A stretch of 64,000 nucleotides of DNA from Ryuthela nishihirai (taxonomy: Eukaryota; Arthropoda; Arachnida; Araneae; Heptathelidae). The position numbers and the translations under genes were made by a program. The notes beneath the pieces are model-generated. The model had not been told where the DNA came from. It worked only from the letters and a program-made list of their open reading frames with translations, and searched no databases. Where the stretch lies: assembly GCA_038380435.1 (NCBI GenBank), contig JAWZYU010000028.1, positions 39,677,095-39,741,094 of the forward strand, given 5' to 3'. Positions 10,022 to 21,445 of this stretch are shown piece after piece; position 1 is the first letter of the stretch; each line of letters opens with the position of its first letter.

Positions 10022-10824
10022 TACAGTTGCTCAAAAAAGCATCCGAACACTATGGTTGATTACAGAATTCAGAAAAAATATCTGGCTACGACTTTTTTTT
10101 TTAGAAATTACTGATCTGGCAACCTTCGTGTCACGTGGGGCGGGGGTGGCTCAGTCGGTAGCGCGCCAGGCTCGTAAACTGCAGTTCCCAGGTTCGAGTC
10201 CCAGTTGCGTCAGCGTTGAGATTTATCTCCGCAAAATTTCCCCGCCCTGCCCACGGTCAGTAGGGGACACCGATAGGCTTGAAAAGGCCGCCGTCCGTCG
10301 GATGGGACGTTAAATCGTGGCCCCGTGTGAGGGAGAGCCATACCCTATGCACATTAAAGAACACGCTGGATGGCCTTGACGGGAGGCTACCATCTGTCTC
10401 CCAACAGCTATTCCAGTGGGTCCCCTTCCCCAACCTTCTCTGAGCCTTCGAGGTCCTTGTGCCTGGCCATTTAGCCCATGGTGTACCAAAAAGTGCCGCT
10501 CAGAGGTAAAACAATCCAATCCAATTCGTGTCACGTGATTACAGAATTCAGGAAAAATATCTGGAGCGTGTACAGCAACTGTACACGCTCCAGTTACCGT
10601 TCACAGCAAACTGGAGCGTGTGCAGTTACTGCACACGCTCCAGTTTGCTGTGAACGGTAACTGCACACGCTGAATATTTCCGTGATTGAGCCCACACGAT
10701 AATGACTTCGTGTCACGTGACACGCAGGTTGCCAGATCACTAATTTCTAAAAAAATCGTTGCCAGATATTCTTTCTGAATTCTGCAATCAACCATAGTGT
10801 TCGGATATTTTTTGAGCGACTGTA
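10022..10824. mobile_element. Composite Tc1-type MITE with hairpin module, itself split by a SINE
   Basis: Starts TACAGTTGCTCAAAA and ends AGCGACTGTA, the two inverted ends of the MITE family, within a TA-like target in the older SINE. Inside lie the hairpin modules seen in the 299-bp satellite: CTGGAGCGTGTACAG paired across CAA, and a 71-bp palindrome at 10592-10662. This is the single-copy relative of the satellite monomer. Confidence 0.82.
10138..10524 (+). mobile_element. SINE-A reference copy (tRNA-derived, 387 bp)
   Basis: Perfect 13-bp target-site duplication TTCGTGTCACGTG at 10125-10137 and 10525-10537. RNA polymerase III A box TGGCTCAGTCGG at 10147-10158 and B box GGTTCGAGTCC at 10191-10201. 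The head resembles elongator tRNA-Met (GTAGCGCG and CTCGTAA anticodon loop). The unrelated body includes a conserved core around GTCGGATGGGACGTTAA (about 10296-10312) and a TTAAAGAACACGCTGG motif (10354-10369). The 3' end is a short AATCC/AACCC-type repeat, not poly(A). SINEs encode no protein and need a partner LINE for mobility. Confidence 0.95.
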
Positions 10825-11132
10825 CGCACCTGAGCAACTGTTAGGAGACAGATGGTATCCTCCAATCGAAACCATCCAGAGTGTTCTTTAACGTGCTCAG
10901 GGTATAGCTACCCTGCACACGTGACAACAGTTTAACGTTCCATCTGACGGACGGCGACTTTTCCAAGCCCATCGGTGTCCCTTTTTACTGAGGGCAAAGT
11001 GGGAATTTAGCGTAAATCTCAACGCTGTCCCAACCGGGATTCGAATTGGGTTGAGACTACAGACTGAGACAACCTCCCCTTATCCGAGGAAAGTGATTAG
11101 TTTTGAATCACGCTTCTGTCAAATCACGTCTT

Positions 11133-11519
11133 GGGTTGGGTTGTTTTACCTCTGAGCGGCACTTTTTTGCACACCATGGGCTAAATGGCCAGGCCACAAG
11201 GACCCCGAAGGCTCAGAGAAGGTTGGGGGAGGAGACCCACTGGAACAGCTGTTGGGAGACAGATGGTAGCCTCCCGTCAAGGCCATCCAGCGTGTTCTTT
11301 AACGTGCACAGGGTATGGCTCTCCCGCACAAGGGGCTACGGCTTAACGTTCCATCCGACGGACGGCGGTCTTTCCAAGCCCATCGGTGTCCCCTACTGAC
11401 TGTGGGTAGGGCGGGGAATTTTGCGCAGATAAATCTCAACGCTGACCCAGCTGGGACTCGAACCTGGGAACTACAGATTACGAGCCTGGCGCGCTACCGA
11501 CTGAGCCACCCCCGCCCCC
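11133..11519 (-). mobile_element. SINE-A, full length, with target-site duplication
   Basis: Exact 12-bp duplication AAATCACGTCTT at 11121-11132 and 11520-11531. Complete head and tail and little divergence, so a fairly recent insertion. Confidence 0.94.
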
Positions 11520-11531
11520 AAATCACGTCTT

Positions 11532-11870
11532 CTTTTCAATTATGTTTACCAGATATGAATTCATTTTCAAATTTTCGGCTGCGAGCTCTATTCACTTGTC
11601 CCGAACACTAACCCTTTCCATATTCACTGAGAATGAGCTCTATTTAGATATTGACTGAGATTCATTCTTAACGATTTCGACATTGAGTGAGCCTGAGTCT
11701 TAACTACATTAGTTTCCATTAATTAAGGAAAACTCAGAACAATTATGATAAACAAAAAACTATATGAATGATTTTAATGAAATTGGATGCAAACATGAAT
11801 TATAATGCTAGTTTCAGAATGGCATAAAATATTTTACAATAAAAAATTTTTTCGTCAAAAAATAACACAG
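11532..11870. other. AT-rich spacer
   Basis: No gene or repeat that I can support. Confidence 0.5.
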
Positions 11871-11932
11871 GAGCTTTTCCAAAAATGAGGTGTCAGAATG
11901 CAATGGACAAAGTCCTTTAATAAGGAGTGTGG

Positions 11933-13823
11933 TCACCCCATACAGCAATGCAGGTACGACAGCGATGTTCCATTCTGTTTATGATGTGAATCAGTTGAGT
12001 AGGGAGTATTCGACCATTGTTCCTTTAAAGCAATAATAAGTCCCCCCTTTCTTTCAGGTGGCGGGTTGAGGGCGGCAACGCATCTCCCTAGAGCATCCCA
12101 CACATACTCAATCGGATTTAGGTCGGGAGATCGAGCTGGCCACTCCATGTGCATAATGGTCTCCTGTGTGGACGAGCGTTATCGTCTTGTAAGATGAATG
12201 TTTCACCTATTGCACCAGCGTAAGGACGTACATAAGGGTCCAGGATGTCATCTCTATACAGGTGAGCATTGAGGTTCTCACTCGTCAACACATAGAGGTC
12301 TGTGCGTCCATCTAAGGAAATGCCACCCCAACCGAACTGAACCACCCCCGCCCCCGCCCACACGCTACCTCCGCCGTAACTGTCTCTTTGACGGATTTGA
12401 AATACTGGATGTTACTGGGATGATAGTGGGTACCTCGTTCTCTCCATATCAAACAATGTCCGGAATCACTCTGCAAGCAATATCTGGACTCATCTGTGAA
12501 GAGTATGGACCTCCATTGCTCTTCTGTCCAGTTAACATGCGTGCTTGCCCAATTCAACAGCTCTCTCCTGCGACGTGACGTGAGGGGGATACAAATTACA
12601 GGCCTTCTAGTGTACAGACCCCGGCATGAAACGCACAGTAGAAACTGATACAACCCTCATGATGAACTGCTCCCTGGATGTGATGGACTGCGTCAAATGA
12701 CTGCCTGAAGACGATGATATTGACCCTCAATTACCTTCACCCTTACCTTGGTGAAATGACAGGTTCGCGGGTGTTACATCCGTACCGATGTATGCCTCAG
12801 ACTTGCTGCATCAAGTGATGAATAAAAATATGTCCAACAATTCACACATGAGAGTGGTATAGGGACGACACAGTTTATTCACACTATATACAATGACGTG
12901 CCGGGGATGATCTCAACTCCGTGGGCCTTTGCTGCTGCAAACAAGTACTCAATGAGGTGGAGAACCGCACACTTTACAGATTCCCACTTTACCGACTTGA
13001 ATCATCGGTTTCCCTTTTTACTGAGGGCAACCTCGAAAACTTGCGAAAGGATAATTAACGGTTACCTACAATGTGGTTCACACAGAATCCACAGGACTGT
13101 ATCAGATTCATCAAGAATCTTGATTTTCACTTAGAATCGAACCCTCTCCTCATGGGTTTTTCTTTTTGAGAAAGAGTGGCGTCCCCTTGAGCAGCAACGC
13201 TCAGAGTGTCCTTATCTTCTTGGGGCGGGGGTGGCTCAGTCGGTAGCGCGCCAGGCTCGTAATCTGTAGTTCCCAGGTTCGAGTCCCAGCTGGGTCAGCG
13301 TTGAGATTTATCTCCGCTAAAATTCCCCGCCCTGCTCACGGTCAGTAGGGGACACCGATGGGCTTGGAAAGGCCGCCTTCCGTCGGATGGGACGTTAATC
13401 CGTATGGATGGGACGTAATTCCTTCGGATGGGTCGGATGGACCGTCGGTGGCCCCGTGTACGGGAGAGCCATACCCTGTGCACGTTAAAGAACACACTGG
13501 ATGGCCTTGACGGGAGGCTACCATCTGTCTCCCAACAGCTGTTCCAGTGGGTCCCCTCCCCCAACCTTCTCTGAGCCTTCGGGGTCCATGTGACTTGGCC
13601 ATTTAGCCCATGGTGTGCAAAAAAGTGCCGCTCAGAGGTAAAACAACCCAACCCTCCGAGACTCGGAATCCGTGCTAAGAAATCCATTCCACAGTCTATG
13701 AACCACAGAAGGACTCACATTCAGCCATCGTGCCACGTCTGACTGACTTTGGCCTGCTTCGAGGTGGCCAATAGCTCTCCACCGCAATTCATCGGCAAAT
13801 GATGTCTCGAGGTCATTTTTCAA
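11933..13823 (-). pseudogene. Tc1-like (DD34E) transposase relic
   Basis: Read on minus, an N-terminal helix-turn-helix-like stretch lies at 13632-13823 (GQSQSDVARWLNVSPSVVHR). The catalytic core follows in three frames: FTDESR at about 12500, QDDNARPH at about 12180, and SPDLNPIEYVWD at about 12100, the usual D, D and E triad of Tc1 transposases. The frames are separated by frameshifts, a SINE-A is inserted after the HTH segment, and roughly 500 bp between 12660 and 13220 does not match. No terminal inverted repeats were found. It cannot encode an active enzyme. Confidence 0.88.
13221..13654 (+). mobile_element. SINE-A inserted in the Tc1 relic, with internal expansion
   Basis: Complete from the GGGGCGGGGGTGGCTCAG head to the CAACCCAACCC tail. 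It is longer than the others because the CGGATGGGACGT core is partly triplicated around 13383-13445. No convincing target-site duplication is visible. Confidence 0.9.
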
Positions 13824-13974
13824 AATGGCTATTTCGAATTTCTTTACTCACATTTACAACACAAAATAGCGATCCATTCCAAAACACCCGTTTTCATGCC
13901 GCTATTCGATTACGCACATTGACGCAACCTACACTAATTTGCATACGATATGCTCACTCGGCATTACTGGTTAC

Positions 13975-14363
13975 TTTGGGTTGGGTTGTTTTACCTCTGA
14001 GCGGCACTTTTTTGCACACCATGGGCTAAATGGCCAGGTCACGTGGACCCCGAAGGCTCAGAGAAGGTTGGGGGAGGGGACCCACTGGAACAGCTGTTGG
14101 GAGACAGATGGTAGCCTCCCGTCAAGGCCATCCAGCTTGTTCTTTAACGTGCACAGGGTATGGCTCTCCCGCACACGGTCCCACGGCTTAACGTCCCATC
14201 CGACGGACGGCGGCCTTTCCAAGTCCATCGGTGTCCCCTACTGACCGTGGGCAGGGCGGGGAATTTTGCGGAGATAAATCTCAACGCTGACCCAGGTGAG
14301 ACTCGAACCTGGGAACTACAGATTACGAGCCTGGCGCGCTACCGACTGAGCCACCTCCGCCCC
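13975..14363 (-). mobile_element. SINE-A, full length, with target-site duplication
   Basis: TTACTGGTTAC at 13964-13974 and 14364-14374. Confidence 0.93.
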
Positions 14364-14451
14364 TTACTGGTTACATGAACAAGTTTAGTGAGGATCGCAC
14401 AATGAAGACTAAACTTTAAATTTAGTAACAGTTGAACCTTTCCAAAAGGGT

Positions 14452-14795
14452 GGTTCCCAGGTTCGAGTCCCAGCTGGGTCAGCGTTGAGATTTATCTCCG
14501 CAAAATTCCCCGCCCTGCCCACGGTCAGTAGGGGACACCGATGGGCTTGGAAAGGCCACCGTCCGTCGGATGGGACGTTAAGCCGTGGCCCCGTGTGCGG
14601 GAGAGCCATACCCTGTGCACGTTAAAGAACACGCTGGATGGCCTTGACGGGAGGCTGCCATCTGTCTCCCAACAGCTGTCCCAGTGGGTCCCCTCCCCCA
14701 ACCTTCTCTGAGCCTTCGGGGTTCATGTGACCTGGCCATTTAGCCCATGGTGTGCAAAAAAGTGTCGCTCAGAGGTAAAACAACCCAACCCAACC
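14452..14795 (+). mobile_element. SINE-A, 5' truncated at the B box
   Basis: Begins at GGTTCCCAGGTTCGAGTCC, so the A box is lost while the B box and body are kept. It ends in three CAACC repeats. No target-site duplication is evident. Confidence 0.9.
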
Positions 14796-14870
14796 ATCAC
14801 GGGAGTCTACCATCTGTCTAGTAATAGCTATCCAGTGTAAACCCTTCGCAAACATTATGTGAGTGACTTA
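14796..14870 (+). mobile_element. SINE-A fragment
   Basis: Diverged CGGGAGTCTACCATCTGTCT segment immediately after the previous copy, covering the middle of the body only. Confidence 0.5.
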
Positions 14871-15111
14871 GCGTTTAACCTATTACGCGCAAAAGAGAAA
14901 TACAGTTCGGAGCTAAAATAACCTGAACACATTCTGACCATGGGCCGATGGATTCCATGGTTATGTGTTTATTTGTAACTACATAACGTCTAATATTTAG
15001 CCTCTTGAATTGGACATTTCTGGAGAAGTGGTGGGAGACTGATATCGCTGGTTTTACAGATCTTCAGATCTTTCCATTTGTTTAGATTCCTTCTGACCCT
15101 TAATCGTGCGT

Positions 15112-15262
15112 ACCCCCTCAAGCGGCTGCTTGCCACAGAGGTCTGACAGGAGCCTGTCAGTTTATACATCGTAGTAGAAGGTCTGTGAGGATAGCAGGAC
15201 CTCAGCAGAAAAACAACATAAACATCGAGGCCTCGAATCCAGGTCCCTTTGATCGCCTAGTG
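15112..15262 (-). mobile_element. SINE-B fragment
   Basis: Second SINE family, whose complete copy is at 62852-63060. This one has the CCCCCTCAAGCGGCTGCTTG tail-side sequence, GACCTCAGCAGAAAAACAAC, and a decayed B box (CTCGAATCCAGGTCCC read on plus). The head beyond that is lost. Confidence 0.75.
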
Positions 15263-15295
15263 GACCTCTTGATGTCAGCTGCTCTCAGTTTTGGA

Positions 15296-15595
15296 TTGGA
15301 TTGCGTTGGGTTGTTTTACTTCTGAACGGCACTTCTTTTGCACACAATGGAGGTGAACGACCAGGTCACAAGGGCCCCAAGGGTTCAGAGAAGATTTGGG
15401 AACAGAGATCCATTCTGTTTGGAAGCAGAAGAAACCTCCCGTCAAGGCGCCATCTATCGTGTATTTTAACATGCACAGAGTAGAACTCTCTCTCATACAC
15501 GGAACCATGGCTTAACGTCCCATCTGACAGACGGCGGTCTTTTCATGCCCATCGGTGCTCTCTATCTAGAGTGCTAACTACTCGGCCATGTATAT
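15296..15595 (-). mobile_element. Diverged SINE-A joined to a SINE-B head remnant
   Basis: SINE-A tail and body from GTTGGGTTGTTTTACTTC to the TGCCCATCGGTG core. The sequence then switches to GAGTGCTAACTACTCGGCCATG, which is the A-box end of the SINE-B tRNA head. It is either a chimeric element or one insertion into another followed by deletion. Confidence 0.65.
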
Positions 15596-15885
15596 ATTAT
15601 ATATTTGTTTTCTAATAATTATTTACTTTTTTTTATCTCTTCAGCTTAAATATTTCGTTAGGAATACCATCCTCATACACTTATTTCAAAATTCAACACT
15701 GGAGTTCTCATCCGTCCAAGGTCACAATCCACAAAAAAAAACACTTCAAATTTACTAAATTTTCCAATATTTGACTCACTCTAGATCTGCCAGATCACTA
15801 ATTTCTAAAAAAAAGAAGTTCACTAAAAGTCCACTCTAACATTCACTCTAGAAGTTCACTCTAACATTTCATCCGACTTCCAGTG

Positions 15886-16136
15886 TACAGTCGCTCAAAA
15901 AAATATCCGAACACTATGGTTGATTACAGAATTCAGAAAAAATATCTGGCAACGATTTTTTTTAGAAATTAGTTATCTGGCAACCTTCGTGTCTCGTGAT
16001 TACAGAATTCAGGAAAAATATCTGGAGCGTGTACAGCAACTGTACACGCTCCAGTTTGCTGTGAACGGTAACTGCACACGCTCAATATTTCCGTGAGTGA
16101 GCCCACACGATCTAGTATCAAAATAATATGACCACC
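15886..16136. repeat. Isolated short monomer of the 299-bp satellite
   Basis: Same order as the array monomer but about 251 bp, because one arm of the large hairpin is deleted between two CTCCAGT motifs. It is joined directly to the complete MITE at 16137. Confidence 0.85.
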
Positions 16137-16362
16137 TACAGTCGCTCAAAAAAGTATCCGAACACTATGGTTGATTACAGAATTCAGGAAAAATATCTGG
16201 CAACGATTTTTTTTAGAATTAGTGATCTGGAATATAAACTTTCGTGTCACGTGACACGAAGGTTGCCAGATCACTAATTTCTAAAAAAAAAATCGTTGCC
16301 AGATATTTTTCCTGAATTCTGTAATCAACCATAGTGTTCGGATACTTTTTTGAGCGACTGTA
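16137..16362. mobile_element. Complete palindromic Tc1-type MITE
   Basis: Two near-mirror halves of about 110 bp meet at GTGTCACGTGACAC. Outer ends are TACAGTCGCTCAAAAAAGTA and its reverse complement, with TA at each extremity as expected for the Tc1/mariner target. There is no coding capacity. Similar half-sequences form the start of every 299-bp monomer. Confidence 0.9.
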
Positions 16363-17265
16363 CTTCTCCAAATAGACATTTTCCCCCGTCAGCTCCAGGA
16401 CGCCGTGAACCTAAATGTTCACAGTTAATCTTTAAATTTTCAATAGAAAAAAAAAAGCAACCATTGCCCCATTCGAAGCGTGAAGCAGAACCAATCGTGT
16501 TCAAATTTATGTTCTTCCCTCTGGAGCGTCATCGCTTCGGAATCAAACTTCTAATCGAACTGGAGGGCTCAACTGAAGTGGTAAAAAAAGACCCAAGAGC
16601 AGAGCAGGCGCGGCGCGTGCGCTCCTGCAAATATACTATTATATCTGGCGGCGCGTGGGGATGTGCTATTCCCCCCTTTTGGTCTCCCTCCCCCTGCTCC
16701 CAAGTGACGCCTGTCCCGTCCGGTGTTCGGACGCAGGCTCAGCTGGTTGTAGAAGGACCCTCGTGGTGTATCGATCGCTATTAGTGATAGCAGCACTATC
16801 GCCCCCCCCCCCTTCACTGTGATAATTGAAGCCATCCTTTCGGTCCCTTCTTACCCCCTCCCCTCCCCCAACGTCAACCAGCACCCTCTTTCGACTCCCC
16901 CTTCAGTTTCATCTACAGCCCCCCTCCTCTCGTGGGGCCACCGTGAGATTAACAGAGGCAGACATGCAGAAAATTATGTCCTGAGGGTTTAGCAGTTGAA
17001 ACATTTTCACGTTTTGTTGCTGGTTTGTGTTCTTTGAGATTTGATAGGGGGGGGGGGGTGGCACTGCTCAAAGATCTGAAGAGGGTAGCTGTGGTGATGG
17101 GGGGGAATCGTTACTCAGAGAGAATGGTGCAGAAGAATATACACTGAACACTTGACTATTGACGGGGAAAGAGGCATTTTTTTGGGACAAAGTTTTCCAT
17201 TAACTCATTTCGACTTTGGGAGAAAAGTCGTTTATGGAAAATCCATCCGTAGTAAATGCACAGAG
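16363..17265. other. Spacer with pyrimidine-rich and poly-G tracts
   Basis: GC-rich patch near 16600-16930 with long C runs, then a G run at about 17047-17057. A 144-codon ORF on plus (16350-16784) starts inside the MITE end and has no recognisable domain, so it is not called. Confidence 0.5.
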
Positions 17266-20200
17266 TACAGTCGCACAAAAAAGTATCCGAACACTATGAT
17301 CGATTACAGAATTCAGGAAAAATATCTGGCAACGATTTTTTTTAGAAATTAGTGATCTGGCAACCTTCGTGTCACGTGATTACAGAATTCAGGAAAAATA
17401 TATGGAGCGTGTACAGCAATTGTACACGCTCCAGTTACCGTTCACAGCAAACTGGAGCGTGTGCAGTTACTGCACACGCTCCAGTTTGCTGTGAACGGTA
17501 ACTGCACACGCTCAATATTTCCGTGAGTGAGCCCACACGATCTAGTATCAAAATAATATGACCACCTACAGTCGCTCAAAAAAATATCCGAACACTATGG
17601 TCGATTACAGAATTCAGAAAAAATATCTGGCAAAGATTTTTTTTTAGAAATTAGTAATCTGGCAACCTTCGTGTCACGTGATTACAGAATTCAGAAAAAA
17701 TATCTGGAGCGTGTGCAGCAACTGTACACGCTCCAGTTACCGTTCACAGCAAACTGGAGCGTGTGCAGTTACTGCACACGCTCAGTTTGCTGTGAACGGT
17801 AACTGCACACGCTCAATATTTCCGTGAGTGAGCCCACACGATCTAGTATCAAAATAATATGACCACCTACAGTCGCTCAAAAAAATATCCGAACACTATG
17901 GTTGATTAGAGAATTCAGAAAAAATATCTGGCAACGATTTTTTTAGAAATTAGTGATCTGGCAACCTTCGTGTCACGTGATTACAGAATTCAGGAAAAAT
18001 ATCTGGTGCGTGTACAGCAACTGTACACGCTCCAGTTACCGTTCACAGCAAACTGGAGCGTGTGCAGTTACTGCACACGCTCAGTTTGCTGTGAACAGTA
18101 ACTGCACACGCTCAATATTTCCGTGAGTGAGCCCACACGATCTAGTATCAAAATAATATGACCACCTACAGTCGCTCAAAAAAATATCCGAACACTATGG
18201 TTGATTAGAGAATTCAGAAAAAATATCTGGCAACGATTTTTTTAGAAATTAGTGATCTGGCAACCTTCGTGTCACGTGATTACAGAATTCAGGAAAAATA
18301 TCTGGAGCGTGTGCAGCAACTGTACACGCTCCAGTTACCGTTCACAGCAAACTGGAGCGTGTGCAGTTACTGCACACGCTCAGTTTGCTGTGAACGGTAA
18401 CTGCACACGCTCAATATTTCCGTGAGTGAGCCCACACGATCTAGTATCAAAATAATATGACCACCTACAGTCGCTCAAAAAAATATCCGAACACTATGGT
18501 TGATTAGAGAATTCAGAAAAAATATCTGGCAACGATTTTTTTAGAAATTAGTGATCTAGCAACCTTCGTGTCACGTGATTACAGAATTCAGGAAAAATAT
18601 CTGGAGCGTGTGCAGCAACTGTACACGCTCCAGTTACCGTTCACAGCAAACTGGAGCGTGTGCAGTTACTGCACACGCTCAGTTTGCTGTGAACGGTAAC
18701 TGCACACGCTCAATATTTCCGTGAGTGAGCCCACACGATCTAGTATCAAAATAATATGACCACCTACAGTCGCTCAAAAAAATATCCGAACACTATGGTT
18801 GATTAGAGAATTCAGAAAAAATATCTGGCAACGATTTTTTTAGAAATTAGTGATCTGGCAACCTTCGTGTCACGTGATTACAGAATTCAGGAAAAATATC
18901 TGGTGCGTGTACAGCAACTGTACACGCTCCAGTTACCGTTCACAGCAAAATGGAGCGTGTGCAGTTACTGCACACGCTCAGTTTGCTGTGAACAGTAACT
19001 GCACACGCTCAATATTTCCGTGAGTGAGCCCACACGATCTAGTATCAAAATAATATGACCACCTACAGTCGCTCAAAAAAATATCCGAACACTATGGTTG
19101 ATTAGAGAATTCAGAAAAAATATCTGGCAACGATTTTTTTAGAAATTAGTGATCTGGCAACCTTCGTGTCACGTGATTACAGAATTCAGGAAAAATATCT
19201 GGTGCGTGTACAGCAACTGTACACGCTCCAGTTACCGTTCACAGCAAAATGGAGCGTGTGCAGTTACTGCACACGCTCAGTTTGCTGTGAACGGTAACTG
19301 CACACGCTCAATATTTCCGTGAGTGAGCCCACACGATCTAGTATCAAAATAATATGACCACCTACAGTCGCTCAAAAAAATATCCGAACACTATGGTTGA
19401 TTAGAGAATTCAGAAAAAATATCTGGCAACGATTTTTTTAGAAATTAGTGATCTGGCAACCTTCGTGTCACGTGATTACAGAATTCAGGAAAAATATCTG
19501 GAGCGTGTGCAGCAACTGTACACGCTCCAGTTACCGTTCACAGCAAACTGGAGCGTGTGCAGTTACTGCACACGCTCAGTTTGCTGTGAACGGTAACTGC
19601 ACACGCTCAATATTTCCGTGAGTGAGCCCACACGATCTAGTATCAAAATAATATGACCACCTACAGTCGCTCAAAAAAATATCCGAACACTATGGTTGAT
19701 TAGAGAATTCAGAAAAAATATCTGGCAACGATTTTTTTAGAAATTAGTGATCTGGCAACCTTCGTGTCACGTGATTACAGAATTCAGGAAAAATATCTGG
19801 TGCGTGTACAGCAACTGTACACGCTCCAGTTACCGTTCACAGCAAACTGGAGCGTGTGCAGTTACTGCACACGCTCAGTTTGCTGTGAACGGTAACTGCA
19901 CACGCTCAATATTTCCGTGAGTGAGCCCACACGATCTAGTATCAAAATAATATGACCACCTACAGTCGCTCAAAAAAATATCCGAACACTATGGTTGATT
20001 AGAGAATTCAGAAAAAATATCTGGCAACGATTTTTTTAGAAATTAGTGATCTAGCAACCTTCGTGTCACGTGATTACAGAATTCAGGAAAAATATCTGGA
20101 GCGTGTGCAGCAACTGTACACGCTCCAGTTACCGTTCACAGCAAACTGGAGCGTGTGCAGTTACTGCACACGCTCAGTTTGCTGTGAACGGTAACTGCAC

Positions 20201-20674
20201 ACGCTCAATATTTCCGTGAGTGAGCCCACACGATCTAGTATCAAAATAATATGACCACCTACAGTCGCTCAAAAAAATATCCGAACACTATGGTTGATTA
20301 GAGAATTCAGAAAAAATATCTGGCAACGATTTTTTTAGAAATTAGTGATCTGGCAACCTTCGTGTCACGTGATTACAGAATTCAGGAAAAATATCTGGTG
20401 CGTGTACAGCAACTGTACACGCTCCAGTTACCGTTCACAGCAAAATGGAGCGTGTGCAGTTACTGCACACGCTCAGTTTGCTGTGAACGGTAACTGCACA
20501 CGCTCAATATTTCCGTGAGTGAGCCCACACGATCTAGTATCAAAATAATATGACCACCTACAGTCGCTCAAAAAAGTATCCGAACACTATGATTGATTGC
20601 AGAATTCAGGAAAAATATCTGGCAAAGATTTTTTTAGAAATTAATGATCTGGCAACCTTCGTGTAGCGACTGTA
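17266..20674. repeat. 299-bp satellite array derived from a MITE
   Basis: Monomers start (TACAGTCGCTC) at 17266, 17567, 17868, 18167, 18466, 18765, 19064, 19363, 19662, 19961 and 20260. Spacing is 301, 301, then exactly 299. A terminal partial at 20559 ends in the inverted TIR AGCGACTGTA at 20674. Each monomer has a MITE half up to CACGTG, a second copy of the ATTACAGAATTCAGG motif, a small hairpin, a large hairpin and a linker ending ATGACCACC. Variant sites (TGGAGCG/TGGTGCG, CTGGCAACC/CTAGCAACC) group units so that 18466-19064 resembles 19961-20260, hinting at a five-unit duplication. Confidence 0.95.
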
Positions 20675-20883
20675 CCTTTAGAGATAGACCTCAACAATTA
20701 TTCATCTGAAAAAAAAAAGTTATGAAGTTGAAAAGCTTTTTTTTTCCTGTTGAACTCTTTACGTCAGCTGGCTCTCAGTTCCCCGCCTCATCACCGATAA
20801 TTTTTTTCAGATGAATAGTCGTTTTTGAAGATGGAATTTTTTTGTCGTTGTTGAGCTTTTTATGTCAGTTTCTCCCAAATTTT

Positions 20884-21304
20884 GGGGGCGGGGGTGGCTC
20901 AATCGGTAGCGCGCAAGGCTCGTAATCTGTAGTCCCCAGGTTCGAGTCCTAGCTGGGTCAGCGTTGAGATTTATCTCCGCAAAATTCCCCGTCCTGCTCA
21001 CGGTCAGTAGGGGACACCGATGGGCTTGGAAAGGCTGCCGTCCGTCGGATGGGACGTTAAGCCGTGGCTCCGTGTGCGGGAGAGCGATACCCTGTGCACG
21101 TTAAAGAACACGCTGGATGGCCTTGACGGGAGGCTACCATCTGTGGGAGGCTACCATTGACGGGAGGCTACCATCTGTCTCCCAACAGCTGTTGCAGTGG
21201 GTCCCCTCCCCCAACCTTCTCTGAGCCTTCGGGGTCCATGTGACCTGGCCATTTAGCCCATGGTGTGCAAAAAAGTGCCGCTCAGAGGTGAAACAACCAA
21301 CCAA
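20884..21304 (+). mobile_element. SINE-A with local triplication
   Basis: Head to tail complete. GGGAGGCTACCATCTGT is partly triplicated at about 21127-21182, lengthening the element. The tail is CAACCAACCAACC. Confidence 0.9.
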
Positions 21305-21305
21305 C

Positions 21306-21445
21306 CACCACGTCAAAGAACACGCTGGATGGTTTTGACGAGAGACTGTCCAGTGAGTTCCCTTCTCTGAGTCCGTGGGGTCCTTGTGACTTGGCCCTTT
21401 ATCCCACTCTGTGTAACAAGTGTCACTGAGAGTAAAGCAACCCAA
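21306..21445 (+). mobile_element. SINE-A 3' fragment
   Basis: Diverged 3' third (GTCAAAGAACACGCTGGATG through AAAGCAACCCAACC) adjoining the previous copy. Confidence 0.75.

Larger units (their letters stand above)
9910..11081 (-). mobile_element. Old SINE-A split by a composite MITE
   Basis: The left part (9910-10021) carries the tail and the GGCTCAGAGAAGGTTGGG segment. The right part (10825-11081) continues with GGAGACAGATGG through to the degenerate tRNA head. ATCCGAGG flanks the whole thing at 9902-9909 and 11082-11089, so the host SINE's target-site duplication survives across 1.17 kb of later insertions. Confidence 0.85.

Noticed and set aside
16350..16884. Overlapping ORFs of 144, 88 and 72 codons
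   Set aside because: Compositional, in a C-rich patch adjoining a MITE end. No family resemblance.
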